Counted from the first letter of the stretch, positions 1 through 8,571 are shown. The stretch: DNA of 51,292 bases from Pseudomonadota bacterium (GCA_018672825.1 JABHUE010000086.1:1-51292), one strand, 5' to 3'. Notes: generated by a model not told the origin, from the letters alone. Numbers and translations: made by a program.

Positions 1-165
1 CAGTAACAGGGTAACTGACTCTGAAAAATTTTGACCATCTACAAGAGATACGCTTGGACGCATGCCATCTGTTGGCCGACCATCACCGACTCGCATCGCA
101 CGCTGTCTGACCAGGCATTGCCACGCCAGAAATTTTTTTCTCATATCATCATTTACTAATTCCAT
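1..165 (-). CDS. Unknown protein, N-terminal 55 residues (runs off the window)
   Basis: An open frame starts at an ATG at 165 and reads leftward to base 1 without a stop, so only the first 55 residues are visible. The start is preceded by a purine-rich AGGTGACGAGGT stretch, a good ribosome binding site. The visible part begins MELVNDDMRKKFLAWQ and is basic and hydrophilic, with no signal peptide or membrane segment. Several arginines and short Met/Arg/Gly runs follow. I do not recognise the family. The strong ribosome site and the uninterrupted frame are the evidence that it is a real gene rather than a chance frame. Confidence 0.55.
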   Translation of the reverse strand, partial: MELVNDDMRKKFLAWQCLVRQRAMRVGDGRPTDGMRPSVSLVDGQNFSESVTLLL

Positions 166-359
166 ACCTCGTCACCTTTTGAATTTAATCTGTTTGAAAG
201 GTCAAGTTTTCTGAGGAAAATTTTTATGCTTTGATATTGATCGAAAACACAAACTTTTTACTCTTTGGTAAACAGCAATATCTGTAGTACGATTCGCCGC
301 GATCTTTTAAAACGCTTTCCATCATCCGCTTATCATAATTGGAGATTGGTGAACAAACT

Positions 360-1157
360 ATGCCTAACGAGCCATCTTCACCCTCTTTTTTTATCGATAT
401 TGATGGGGTTTTATATGGAGGAGGTGTGCCCACTGAAAAAGGGCCTCAAGTACTTGAATATTTAAGAGAACGAAATTTCAAATTTTTACTTGTTACTAAC
501 ACCTCCCGGATGACAAGAACACAAATAGCAAGAAAACTTTTGAATCTGGGATATCAAGTTCAAGAAGAAGAAATTTTTCCCACGTCCACAGCGGCGGCGA
601 AATACCTCCGAAAACGCTTCAAAAAAGCGGACTGCTTTGTTATCGGCGACAATAGTTTAAGAGACGTTTTAGAAGAACACGGTCATCGGACCTTCGTCGA
701 AGAAGAGCCGGCAGATGCTATCGTGATCGGGCAAAGCAAGTGGGCAGACTTTCGTCAAATCGATATTGCTCGAAGATTGGTGGTTAACGGCGCTGAAGTG
801 GTCGCTTTACATCGAGACCTGACATGGCCTGACGGCGATGTCACTCGTATCGCATTAGGCCCCATCGTTGCGGCAATGGAATCTGTCATTGACGGGCCCG
901 TTACCGTGATAGGTAAACCTGAAAAAAAATTTTTTACTGCAGCCCTTCAACACGCAAAATTTCAACGAGAGCACACCATCATGATCGGAGACAGCGTTCA
1001 ATCTGATATTAGAGGGGCAATTGATTCTGGATTGAAAAGTCTTTTAGTCCGAACCGGAAATGGCACTAACGAGTGTATTCCCACTGATTGCGGTGGAGAA
1101 CTAGCGACCATCGCAGACCTTCCCGATTGGTGCGAAAAAAATCTACCAAAGCCTTAA
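360..1157 (+). CDS. HAD-superfamily class IIA phosphatase, LHPP/NagD-like
   Basis: A predicted cytoplasmic phosphohydrolase of 265 residues. HAD motif I is visible as DIDGVL (nucleophile D13, acid D15), motif II as VTNTS (about 45-49), motif III lysine in GKPEKKFF (K187) and motif IV as IGDSVQSD (D211, D216). The cap between motifs II and III is the NagD/C2 type. The tail and the GKPxxxFF segment resemble the LHPP branch (phospholysine/phosphohistidine/pyrophosphate phosphatase) more than NagD itself. The substrate cannot be read from sequence. A TTG at 339 would add seven residues, but the ATG at 360 has GGTGA seven bases upstream and is preferred. The next gene follows after 38 bases on the same strand; a functional link to it is not evident. 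Confidence 0.85.
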   Translation: MPNEPSSPSFFIDIDGVLYGGGVPTEKGPQVLEYLRERNFKFLLVTNTSRMTRTQIARKLLNLGYQVQEEEIFPTSTAAAKYLRKRFKKADCFVIGDNSLRDVLEEHGHRTFVEEEPADAIVIGQSKWADFRQIDIARRLVVNGAEVVALHRDLTWPDGDVTRIALGPIVAAMESVIDGPVTVIGKPEKKFFTAALQHAKFQREHTIMIGDSVQSDIRGAIDSGLKSLLVRTGNGTNECIPTDCGGELATIADLPDWCEKNLPKP

Positions 1158-1195
1158 CAAGCTAGTCTTTTAAGTCAGATCTAAATCTCAGCATC

Positions 1196-2110
1196 TTGGC
1201 AACATATAAGCCTCTCATACACTGCAGAAATCTCGAAAAGCATTTCGGAGATTTCACGGCAGTCAATCAACTCAGTTTCGATATAAAAACCCAAAGCTGC
1301 TTCGGCATTTTAGGGCCAAACGGAGCTGGAAAAACAACCACTCTTCGCATGCTGTTGGGACAGTCGCCTAGAAGCGGCGGCGTTCTGGAGATATTCGGAA
1401 AAGACATCAATGTCCATTTAAAATCAATTCGCCAAAAGACTGGAATCGTTCCACAAGCCGATAACCTGGATCCCGATTTTACAGTCGCTGAAAACTTGTC
1501 AATATACGGAAGTTACTTCCGCCTAAGTCGAAAAAGCCTGGCCAGCCGCATTCCTGAACTACTCGAAATGGTACAGCTTTCAGATCGTGCCGAATGCCGA
1601 ATCAGCACGCTTTCTGGTGGCATGCAGCGTCGCCTGACTCTCGCACGGGCGCTTGTAAATGACCCAAAATTATTAGTTCTCGATGAGCCCACAACAGGAC
1701 TTGACCCTCAAGCACGGCATATGATCTGGTCATTGGTTCATCAAATAAAGCGATCTGGTAAAACAATTCTCCTGACGACGCACTACATGGAGGAAGCCGA
1801 AAGACTCTGTGATGAAGTGATTATCATTGACCATGGGCGACTGCTCGCTCAGGGTAGCCCGGTCAATCTGATCAAAGAGCACTGCGAGACTGATGTGGTC
1901 GAAATTCGCGGCGAGGTTGCGTTGGCAATTACTCGTGATCTTCCCGAATCCTTCCGATGCGACCGCTCTGGCGACAGCCTCTACATTTATTCTAGCGACA
2001 CATTTCGCCTCCTCGAGTGGGCCGAATCACTCCAAGGTCTAACCTCCCTTCATCGAAAAACCGGACTCGAAGATGTGTTCTTACGCCTCACCGGTCGAGG
2101 ATTACGATAA
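1196..2110 (+). CDS. NodI/DrrA-like ABC exporter ATP-binding protein
   Basis: ATPase subunit of an ABC-2 type exporter, 304 residues, the usual NodI length. Walker A GPNGAGKT lies at about 40-47, the Q-loop at VPQADN, the signature LSGGMQ at about 139-144 and Walker B LLVLDE at about 159-164, followed by the D-loop and a switch histidine in TTHYMEE. The C-terminal 75 residues form the small extra domain seen in NodI and DrrA ATPases. The start is a TTG, because no ATG lies before the Walker A region. It is paired with the permease immediately downstream, and the stop codon touches that gene's probable start. The exported substrate is unknown. NodIJ-like pairs are widespread outside rhizobia, so nodulation is not implied. 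Confidence 0.85.
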   Translation: MATYKPLIHCRNLEKHFGDFTAVNQLSFDIKTQSCFGILGPNGAGKTTTLRMLLGQSPRSGGVLEIFGKDINVHLKSIRQKTGIVPQADNLDPDFTVAENLSIYGSYFRLSRKSLASRIPELLEMVQLSDRAECRISTLSGGMQRRLTLARALVNDPKLLVLDEPTTGLDPQARHMIWSLVHQIKRSGKTILLTTHYMEEAERLCDEVIIIDHGRLLAQGSPVNLIKEHCETDVVEIRGEVALAITRDLPESFRCDRSGDSLYIYSSDTFRLLEWAESLQGLTSLHRKTGLEDVFLRLTGRGLR

Positions 2111-2886
2111 TCAAACTCCATCCCCCAAAATTTCGATTAGAAGCATTAGCGGTGTGGCGACGAAACGCGCTAGTCTGGAAACGACTGATGGCGGCGAGTC
2201 TTTTACTTCATTTCGGCGAACCTCTCCTGTACCTAATCGGCATTGGCTATGGCCTGGGTCGATTTATAGGCGAGATTGACGGTATACCGTACTTCACCTT
2301 TCTCGCTTCAGGTTTTATCGCATGGTCTGCAATGAACGTAGCTAGTATGGAGTCAATGTGGTCGGTATACACACGAATGGTTCCCCAGCAGACTTATGAA
2401 GCCATTCTCGCGACACCCGCAACTGTTGACGACATTGTAATGGGCGAACTCCTCTGGTGCGGTACTAAAAGTCTTGTGAGCGGCAGCGCGATCCTTGCTG
2501 TGGCATCAATGCTAGGAGCCGTTCATGATTGGACAGCGATTTTTACACTACCGATAATATTCCTGACGGGGCTTTGCTTCGCAGCACCTGGGTTAATCGT
2601 GACCGCCTATGCCAAGGCTTACGAAAACTTTAATTTTTATATGACGCTCGTGATGACGCCCATGTTTATTTTATGTGGCGTTTGGTATCCCATCACGACA
2701 CTGCCAGAACCTGTGCAAAGGATCGTAGAATTTCTCCCGCTGACTCATGCAATTTCGATTATTAGACCATTGGTCGTTGGAGTACCAATTGAGAACTTGG
2801 TTGTACACCTCGGCGCATTACTTCTATTCGGCGCGATTTCCACTTGGATCGCGGTGGCTTTAATTCGTCGACGCCTCGTGCAGTGA
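2110..2886 (+). CDS. NodJ-like ABC-2 transporter permease (probable non-canonical start)
   Basis: Membrane subunit partner of the preceding ATPase, about 258 residues. After a short basic N-terminus with the family-like VWRRNALVWKRL, there are about six hydrophobic segments, beginning with one around LLHFGEPLLYLIGIGYGLG. The conserved ABC-2 pattern GVWYPITTLPEPVQRIVEFLPLTHA lies near the C-terminus (written here only as a motif region). The start is a problem. The frame is open back into the ATPase gene, but between a GTG at 2017 (deep in that gene) and a GTG at 2152 (inside the conserved basic region) there is no ATG, GTG or TTG. The ATC at 2110 overlaps the upstream TAA by one base and has GAGG nine bases before it. 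It looks like a TAATG junction with G changed to C. The start is therefore inferred; the body of the gene is secure. Confidence 0.75.
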   Translation: MKLHPPKFRLEALAVWRRNALVWKRLMAASLLLHFGEPLLYLIGIGYGLGRFIGEIDGIPYFTFLASGFIAWSAMNVASMESMWSVYTRMVPQQTYEAILATPATVDDIVMGELLWCGTKSLVSGSAILAVASMLGAVHDWTAIFTLPIIFLTGLCFAAPGLIVTAYAKAYENFNFYMTLVMTPMFILCGVWYPITTLPEPVQRIVEFLPLTHAISIIRPLVVGVPIENLVVHLGALLLFGAISTWIAVALIRRRLVQ

Positions 2887-2893
2887 TTTTCGT

Positions 2894-3661
2894 CTAAGCC
2901 GGAATAAAAAACGACCGGTCGCCAAGGGTCAATGCTTGCAAGGGGTATCGCAGCAGCGTCGATAGATTTTCTGTGGTTGCGACTGCAGATGTCTCTCCCT
3001 GCAGGATGCTTCCATCGCCACAGAGGCACAACAAATGATCACTGAATCTGATTGCAAGGTTAAGATCATGCATGACCATGACAACAGCGCGCCCCTCGGC
3101 ACGCCACTTTGTCAGCGCGCCTTGCAGCAGGTTAATCTGATAGTGGAGATCCAAATGATTTACCGGCTCGTCGAGCAGAATCGTTTGTGCGTTTTGTGCC
3201 ACCGTAGCGGCAAGCTCTACCCGGCGACGTTCTCCACCTGACAACGAGTTGACATCCCTGTGCATTAACGCGTCCAGTCCCATCTGAGAAAGACTCTCGA
3301 CTACGATATCCTGGTCGTCCCGAGTCGGACCTGCCCAACGAGAAATCCAAGGATGGCGCGCACTCATGACAAAGTCATAAGCGTCGGTTGAGATAGGCGC
3401 CTGCGATTGTTGAAACAAAATACTCACTTTTTGCCCACGGGTTTTTGTCGCAAGAGAGTTGAGCGCTACACCATCGAGTTTGATCTGTCCTCCCAAAGGA
3501 TCTCTTAATCCTGCGAGTGTGTGGAGTAGTGTTGTTTTACCCACCCCGTTACGACCGAGCACAGACCAGACTTCCCCGGGCTTCACTTTTAACGTCAGGT
3601 CGTCACAGATTTTTTGCTCGCCGATTTGTAGATTGAGACGTTGAACTTCCAGGCGCATCAT
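2894..3661 (-). CDS. btuD: Cobalamin ABC importer ATP-binding protein
   Basis: Cytoplasmic ATPase that drives B12 uptake through the inner membrane, 255 residues. Walker A GRNGVGKT lies at about 36-43, the signature LSGGE at 140-144, Walker B ILLDEP at 161-166, and the switch histidine in MVMHDLN. The sequence is of the FecE/BtuD/HmuV group. It is assigned to cobalamin because it is the last gene of a run with the FecCD-type permease, the BtuF-like binding protein and btuB behind a cobalamin riboswitch. Its ATG overlaps the permease stop as ATGA, indicating translational coupling. A second ATG follows at once. A haem or siderophore ATPase would look similar by motif alone. Confidence 0.88.
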   Translation of the reverse strand: MMRLEVQRLNLQIGEQKICDDLTLKVKPGEVWSVLGRNGVGKTTLLHTLAGLRDPLGGQIKLDGVALNSLATKTRGQKVSILFQQSQAPISTDAYDFVMSARHPWISRWAGPTRDDQDIVVESLSQMGLDALMHRDVNSLSGGERRRVELAATVAQNAQTILLDEPVNHLDLHYQINLLQGALTKWRAEGRAVVMVMHDLNLAIRFSDHLLCLCGDGSILQGETSAVATTENLSTLLRYPLQALTLGDRSFFIPA

Positions 3662-4653
3662 GACGGAATGCTCACGCCCCGGCGTCGGAGCAGATACAAA
3701 AAAACAGGCACCCCGATAAATGAGGTGATCACACCGACCGGCAACTGTTGGGGTGCAATGACTGTTCGGGCAATCATCTCGGCGATAACGAGTAAAGTGC
3801 CTCCAGCTAGCGCTGAGACCGGAATAAGCAATCGATGCCTTGAGCCAATAATCAGGCGCATCATGTGAGGAACGACAAGACCTATAAATCCGACTGGCCC
3901 GGCAAGCGTAACTGAGGCCGCCGTTAAAAGGCTTGCTGCTAATAAAATGATTAAGCGCAGCGCCGATGTATTTAACCCAAGCGAACGCGCTCTCAGATCC
4001 CCTTCCAGGAGCAGGTCAAGATCTCTCGCTACAATTAAACCGCCAATTAGAACAGCAAGCAAAACAAGAATTCGAATGAATCCGGGCCATTCCGGACGAA
4101 GATCACCCATCAACCAAAAAAGCATTCCCTGAATCTGGTTGGCCTCCCCCAAAGACAGAAAAAATCCGATCAATGCGCCCCATCCTGATGCCAGCACGAT
4201 ACCTGTCAACAACAGTCGGGACGATCCCCAATCGCCGGAAGCTCTCGCCAGGAGAATGAGCAGCACGATCGAAAAACCCGCCCCCATTGTTGCCGCAATC
4301 GGCACCGCGGAAAACGGGAGGCCTAACAACATGACAATTAGGGCAAAAGCCGCAGACCCGCCTGAGACTCCCAGCACATAGGGATCTGCTAACGGGTTTC
4401 GAAGCAGTACCTGCATCATGACACCAGCCACTGCCAAGGAGCCACCCACCACAAAAGCACTAAACGCTCGCGGGAGGCGTAACTCCAACACCACCATCGT
4501 GGTCATACTGACGGTTCCCGATCGAAAGAAACTAATCAAGTCATTCCAGACAATAGAAACACTTCCGACCAAGAGCGATAGCCCAAGCGCCGCGATCGAA
4601 AAAACCAATAAGGCGGCAATCGTCAGCTGCTGATATCGATGTGAGCTTTTCAC
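3658..4653 (-). CDS. btuC: Cobalamin ABC importer permease (FecCD family)
   Basis: Inner-membrane permease of the B12 importer, 331 residues, the usual BtuC/FecCD length, with about ten hydrophobic segments. Family marks include LRLPRAFSAFVVGGSLAVAG near residues 52-72, NPLADPYVLGVSGG after it, and GPVGFIGLVVPHMMR near 250, the loop that contacts the ATPase. It starts with GTG 29 bases after the binding-protein stop and ends in an ATGA overlap with the ATPase. No ATG lies near the N-terminus. The order F-C-D downstream of btuB and its riboswitch supports cobalamin over iron siderophore as the substrate. Confidence 0.88.
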   Translation of the reverse strand: MKSSHRYQQLTIAALLVFSIAALGLSLLVGSVSIVWNDLISFFRSGTVSMTTMVVLELRLPRAFSAFVVGGSLAVAGVMMQVLLRNPLADPYVLGVSGGSAAFALIVMLLGLPFSAVPIAATMGAGFSIVLLILLARASGDWGSSRLLLTGIVLASGWGALIGFFLSLGEANQIQGMLFWLMGDLRPEWPGFIRILVLLAVLIGGLIVARDLDLLLEGDLRARSLGLNTSALRLIILLAASLLTAASVTLAGPVGFIGLVVPHMMRLIIGSRHRLLIPVSALAGGTLLVIAEMIARTVIAPQQLPVGVITSFIGVPVFLYLLRRRGVSIPS

Positions 4654-4682
4654 GGTACAGTTTGGAGTACGGTTTCCAGCAT

Positions 4683-5624
4683 TTATTGAAGGCGCGCCCG
4701 CGCTAAATCCATCTTCTCACAAAGCTCAGTCATCGCAAGAACAATCCGTGGGCCCATTCGGGCGATGTGATCGGAATCAATTGAAATTAGATTCTGCGAA
4801 GCAACAGCAGTCATTGCTGGCCACTGACTCCACATGGATACCGGTGAAGAATCTTCTGTTTCGGTCAAAGAGCCCACAATCACATCCGGGTTCGTATTAA
4901 GCACCGCTTCGACAGACACAACCACGCTGATAGTTGGTAATTCCGAGAACACATTAGACCCACCACAACCTTCGATAAGCTGGGAAACCACGTGTGCACC
5001 GTTTAATGTATAAATTGGATGATCCCATACCTGATAAAAAACACGAACCGGTTTTTTCTTCGCGTATCGCCCCCGCAGTTTTGCAATTTTACGTTCAAAA
5101 TCTCGAGCCTGGGACTCAGCTATCTGCGTTCTGCCCATCAGAATACCGAGTTGTCGGATCAACGCTGCAATCTCCTCTAGCGTACCCGGGTTACTCTCGA
5201 AAACATTGAATCCTAAGCGCCTTATCATCGATAAGTCAGCCTCATGGTTTCCCTCTTTCCACCCCAACACGAGGTCAGGCCTCAACGAGATAATTTTTTC
5301 TAAATCAAGCAAACGATGACTCCCGACTCTCGGCAGCAAAATAGCAGCAGCCGGAAAATCACTAGACGCCATCACGCCCACCAGAGATTCGCCGGCTCCG
5401 ATATGAAACATGATTTCGGTGAGGTGCGGCGCCAAACTGATCACTCGCTCGGCCGGCACCTCAAATTGAGAAAGCACGCCGTGATCAATTTCTGATGCTA
5501 GGGAGTCAGACGAACTACCCCCCGTCACTATGAGTAAAAAAAATGATGTCGACAAAAAACCACAAACCGCGCTAATCGCCTGTCCAATTACTATCGGACT
5601 GATGTGGATGTTTGGGTCACCCAT
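4683..5624 (-). CDS. btuF: Periplasmic cobalamin-binding protein
   Basis: Substrate-binding protein that captures B12 released by BtuB and delivers it to BtuCD. It has 313 residues from the ATG at 5624; a GTG three codons earlier at 5633 is an alternative. An N-terminal hydrophobic segment (about 10-34) is followed by a typical cluster III binding-protein body: RVISLAPHLTEIMFHIGAG at about 60, DLEKIISLRPDLVLGW, and a long linker helix LRQLGILMGRTQIAESQARDFERKI (motif regions only). No lipobox cysteine is evident, so it may be soluble or membrane-anchored. It lies between coq7, 27 bases upstream, and the permease, 29 bases downstream. Confidence 0.87.
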   Translation of the reverse strand: MGDPNIHISPIVIGQAISAVCGFLSTSFFLLIVTGGSSSDSLASEIDHGVLSQFEVPAERVISLAPHLTEIMFHIGAGESLVGVMASSDFPAAAILLPRVGSHRLLDLEKIISLRPDLVLGWKEGNHEADLSMIRRLGFNVFESNPGTLEEIAALIRQLGILMGRTQIAESQARDFERKIAKLRGRYAKKKPVRVFYQVWDHPIYTLNGAHVVSQLIEGCGGSNVFSELPTISVVVSVEAVLNTNPDVIVGSLTETEDSSPVSMWSQWPAMTAVASQNLISIDSDHIARMGPRIVLAMTELCEKMDLARARLQ

Positions 5625-5651
5625 CGAGCCCACGCAACCCCGGAATGTGAG

Positions 5652-6329
5652 TTAAATCCAGTGAGCCGTGCGTGTCATTACCTTAGCAACCACTCGCATT
5701 ACCCATGGAATTGGAGAAGGCAAATCCTCCGCCCCGGCATCGGCCGCAGTCTCAGCGTGCGCCCGTTCATCTTTTCTCATTTGTTCCACAACAGCCCGAC
5801 TTTTTAAATCCGTCTCCGGAATTAGATCAAGATGGCTATCAAGATGGGCTTCGACCTGTTCTTCAGTCTCTTTTACGAATCCAAGACTGCGTCGATCTCC
5901 TGAAAGACCCGCAGCCGCCCCCATCACGAATGACCCAGCGTACCAAAGAGGGTTTAAGACGCTGGCACGTCCACCCAGATCATGAAGCCTGCTGTTGCAC
6001 CATAAAAGATGGTCTTGTTCTTCTGCTGCTGCATTACGCATTGCCAGTTTTACAGCGTTATTTTTTGCTGTGAATGCCTGACCTTCGTAAAGTGCCTGAG
6101 CACAAACCTCTCCCACATGATTAACGCGCATCAGGCGCGTCGACTGAACCTTCTCAGCTTCACTCAACTGCTGCTCGGGCAAGTGTTCGGCTGGATTCGC
6201 ACGGCCCGTACCGGACGGCAAAGAAAATACCGTACTCAAGGCAGTTTGAAAAGATGCCAAGATATCGTCGAGCGGGGAGAGCTCTCGTGGATTCGGCGCT
6301 GGGGCAGACCATTTAATTTCTCTTTCCAT
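5652..6329 (-). CDS. coq7: COQ7-type 3-demethoxyubiquinol hydroxylase
   Basis: Di-iron oxygenase that hydroxylates demethoxyubiquinol late in ubiquinone synthesis, replacing the flavin enzyme UbiF of enteric bacteria. At 225 residues it has the usual bacterial Coq7 length. The iron ligands of the two ExxH-type motifs are visible: E74 in NHVGE, E104 and H107 in EEQDH, a Glu in KETEEQVEAH (about 156-160), and E188 and H191 in DERAH. Oddly, it sits between btuB (20 bases upstream) and btuF (27 bases downstream), inside what looks like one B12-uptake transcript. It has no known need for cobalamin. The identification is firm; the reason for its position is not known. Confidence 0.93.
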   Translation of the reverse strand: MEREIKWSAPAPNPRELSPLDDILASFQTALSTVFSLPSGTGRANPAEHLPEQQLSEAEKVQSTRLMRVNHVGEVCAQALYEGQAFTAKNNAVKLAMRNAAAEEQDHLLWCNSRLHDLGGRASVLNPLWYAGSFVMGAAAGLSGDRRSLGFVKETEEQVEAHLDSHLDLIPETDLKSRAVVEQMRKDERAHAETAADAGAEDLPSPIPWVMRVVAKVMTRTAHWI

Positions 6330-6349
6330 ATCACACTGTTATCTAAAAA

Positions 6350-8167
6350 TTAGTTTCGCCGCCATTGTAGTCCGAGAAAAAAAGATCGGCCGGGCTGGCG
6401 ATAGTAACTCGCATGCTCGTACTCTTCATCAGCCAAGTTTGCTATTTTCCCGGTTAGCGCCCAATTTTTTGCAACTGAATAATTTGCACGAAGATCAACA
6501 ACTGTGTAGCTGTCAATTTTCCTTGAGTTTGCGAGATCATCATATGCACTTCCCGCGCCGCGGAGTGATCCCCCAACAGAAAATTTTCCAAAATTACGAT
6601 CGGCACGAAACTCCATGACTTCTCCCGGACGACGCGGCAGCTCGTTTCCATCATAGGCGCCCCCATCTTGCTCTGCCGATAAAAACGTCAGTGCTGCAGC
6701 CATCTGCCAGCTGCCCAGCGATTTTTGACCCTCAATCTCAAGCCCCATAATACCTGCGGAATCCAGATTCGCTGGCGCAAATGTGGCCGAGTCGTACGCG
6801 ATCAGATCATCAACCTTACTTGAAAATAAGGATACTGCCCACCGGGACGACGCATTTGACCATCGATACCCGGCCTCTACTGTTGACGACTCCTCAGGCG
6901 TTAAATCTGGATTGCCAAAGCCGGGGTAGTAAAGTTCATTGAAGGTTGGCGCCTTAAATCCTGTTCCATATTGCAGCGTCCAGCGTCCCCCTGATTCCAT
7001 CCCGTAACCTAAACTGGCATCACCGGTGGTAGCGTCTCCAAATTGCTCATTATCATCAAATCGCAGCGCTGCCTGCATATCGAACCCGCCCAGGCTCGCT
7101 AGAATTTGACCAAACACGCCTACGTTTTCTCTAGAGGTCTCCGCATAGGCATTAAGACTATCGATCTCATCATCTAGAAAATCAACGCCGAGTGTCAGAA
7201 GATTCGACGGAGATATTGAGATATCACTTTGCAGACTTAAAGACATCCGAGACGTGTCATAACGATCAACCGACGCCCCATCCTTGTACATGTCCTGCTC
7301 ATCACGACTTTGTCCAGCCGAAAATTTTAACGCGACATGCTCAGTGGTTGTCCAATCCACAGTCGCTCCCAAAACGCTCGTAAAAAATTTCGTTTCATTT
7401 TGAAACGAACCATCAAATTCATTTTGCCCATCAGAAGAAAGGAAACTAACCGACAAGTCAGCCGCATCACCAATAGCACTCTTCAGACCCGCCTGAACCG
7501 ACAAACTTTCAAATCCATCCGGGTCATCTTCGATCGCAAAGCAGCCCGCGGTGAGATTGCCTTTGCAAACATCGTATCCGTCGGTCTCTTCACTGATTAC
7601 CGATAAGGTGAACCGGGTGCGATCTTTATCACCCACAGAAATCCTAGCGCCTGCTTTTAAGTAGTCTTCGCTACCTGCCGTTAGAAACGCGGAAGCTTGT
7701 TCAGCGCTACCCGGGTCCCGGGTAAAAATTTGAATCACTCCGCCAATCGCATCCGATCCGTAAAGACTGGATCGGGGACCTCGCACGACTTCGATTCTTT
7801 CAATTTGGTCCGGATCAATAAATTGGAACGCGGTTGAACCGAGGGTTGCTGAACCCACTTTTACCCCGTCGATCAGCACTAGAACCTGGTCAGTTTCTGC
7901 GCCTCTTAGAAAAACAGCAGTGGGCTGTCCGGCCCCACCTGTTTGGCTCACAATCATCCCAGGCACCGTCCGAAGTAAGTCAGCCACTGACTCCGGTTGA
8001 AGTGATTCGATCTGCTCTCTATCAATGACGCTGACAGCCGCCAATGTGGCATCGACCGATTGAGCCGTTCGGGTCGCTGTTACAACAACCGGATCAACTT
8101 GAGCCCGAACTGAAAAAGAGAGAAGCAGAATTAGGACGGAAATAAAAAACCGGTAGCAAAAAAACAT
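6350..8167 (-). CDS. btuB: TonB-dependent outer-membrane cobalamin receptor
   Basis: Outer-membrane B12 receptor of 605 residues, close to E. coli BtuB. A signal peptide (basic CYRF then LILLLSFSV, cleaved after VRAQ) is followed by the TonB box DPVVVTAT at about 25-32. Next comes the plug domain, with LRTVPGMIV, VFLRGAETDQVLVLIDG and IERIEVVRGPRSSLYGSDAIGG, and then a 22-strand-type barrel ending in the aromatic LGLQWRRN. The ATG at 8167 is chosen because GGAG lies six bases upstream and the signal peptide starts there. The frame is open to 8296, but that stretch belongs to the riboswitch leader. It is first in the run btuB-coq7-btuF-btuC-btuD and is controlled by the riboswitch upstream. 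Confidence 0.93.
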   Translation of the reverse strand: MFFCYRFFISVLILLLSFSVRAQVDPVVVTATRTAQSVDATLAAVSVIDREQIESLQPESVADLLRTVPGMIVSQTGGAGQPTAVFLRGAETDQVLVLIDGVKVGSATLGSTAFQFIDPDQIERIEVVRGPRSSLYGSDAIGGVIQIFTRDPGSAEQASAFLTAGSEDYLKAGARISVGDKDRTRFTLSVISEETDGYDVCKGNLTAGCFAIEDDPDGFESLSVQAGLKSAIGDAADLSVSFLSSDGQNEFDGSFQNETKFFTSVLGATVDWTTTEHVALKFSAGQSRDEQDMYKDGASVDRYDTSRMSLSLQSDISISPSNLLTLGVDFLDDEIDSLNAYAETSRENVGVFGQILASLGGFDMQAALRFDDNEQFGDATTGDASLGYGMESGGRWTLQYGTGFKAPTFNELYYPGFGNPDLTPEESSTVEAGYRWSNASSRWAVSLFSSKVDDLIAYDSATFAPANLDSAGIMGLEIEGQKSLGSWQMAAALTFLSAEQDGGAYDGNELPRRPGEVMEFRADRNFGKFSVGGSLRGAGSAYDDLANSRKIDSYTVVDLRANYSVAKNWALTGKIANLADEEYEHASYYRQPGRSFFLGLQWRRN

Positions 8168-8173
8168 TGGCAT

Positions 8174-8194
8174 CTCCAACGCACCCGCCGTGCG
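8174..8194 (-). promoter_or_regulatory. btuB ribosome binding site beside a small hairpin
   Basis: The transcript carries a perfect 5-bp hairpin (CGCAC, loop GGCGG, GTGCG) at 8180-8194, then TT and the Shine-Dalgarno GGAG at 8174-8177, six bases before the btuB ATG. No run of T follows any hairpin between riboswitch and gene. Control at the level of ribosome access, rather than transcription termination, is therefore the more likely output. This is an inference from the layout. Confidence 0.4.
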
Positions 8195-8265
8195 ATTTTG
8201 AGCGCGGGATGCGGCAGACACAATGCCTTCGCATCGCCCCACGCGATGAGTTTCTAAAGCTGACT

Positions 8266-8436
8266 GGCCGGTCTCCGGACTCGTAAGCGAGAGCAAAGCT
8301 CTCGAAGGTAGCGCCTTCCCGCGACTCGTTGTCGCAGTGGCAGTTGCTAGCCAAACTTACTTACCGTTGCGGGGGCAGTGCCGGATTTGAAAGACTCAGT
8401 TGTCTCGCGCACCGGCTTCCCGTTTCACCGCGGCCC
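8266..8436 (-). ncRNA. Cobalamin riboswitch controlling btuB
   Basis: Read on the minus strand, the leader shows the conserved core of the cobalamin riboswitch. It has an outer stem start GGCCG.GGTG, the CCCCCGCAACGGTAAG segment, the B12-box element GCCACTGCGA, GGGAAGGC, and the closing GAGTCCGGAGACCGGCC. The 3' edge ACCGGCC can pair with the 5' GGCCGcGGT to form the closing stem. It begins about 270 bases before the btuB start and ends about 100 bases before it. Bound cobalamin should lower expression of the btuB run. The aptamer class is clear; the expression platform is less so. Confidence 0.93.
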
Positions 8437-8469
8437 TTAAAGAGCGCGCGACACCAGAAAGTACCGAGG

Positions 8470-8475
8470 AGTATA
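8470..8475 (-). promoter_or_regulatory. Possible -10 box for btuB leader (TATACT)
   Basis: TATACT on the minus strand lies 34 bases before the 5' edge of the btuB riboswitch, a suitable distance for the leader transcript to start just ahead of the aptamer. The expected -35 region is poor, so this is only a candidate. Confidence 0.3.
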
Positions 8476-8571
8476 AAGAAAATACCGACCTTCTGAAAGA
8501 TTAAAATCTATCTTCAGTTTTGTCTCAGGACCGCCTGAATCTTGTCGAAAATCTATGCCCCAAATCCCCTC

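Noticed and set aside
2017-2109. GTG at 2017 as the NodJ-like start
   Set aside because: It would translate 93 bases of the upstream ATPase gene in another frame, giving an Arg/Ser-rich extension not expected in the family.
1196-2886. Reading the NodIJ-like pair as nodulation genes
   Set aside because: NodIJ homologues are common exporters outside rhizobia and no nod genes are present.
8168-8296. Extending btuB to the ATG at 8296
   Set aside because: That stretch overlaps the riboswitch 3' edge and leader and would bury the signal peptide 43 residues in.
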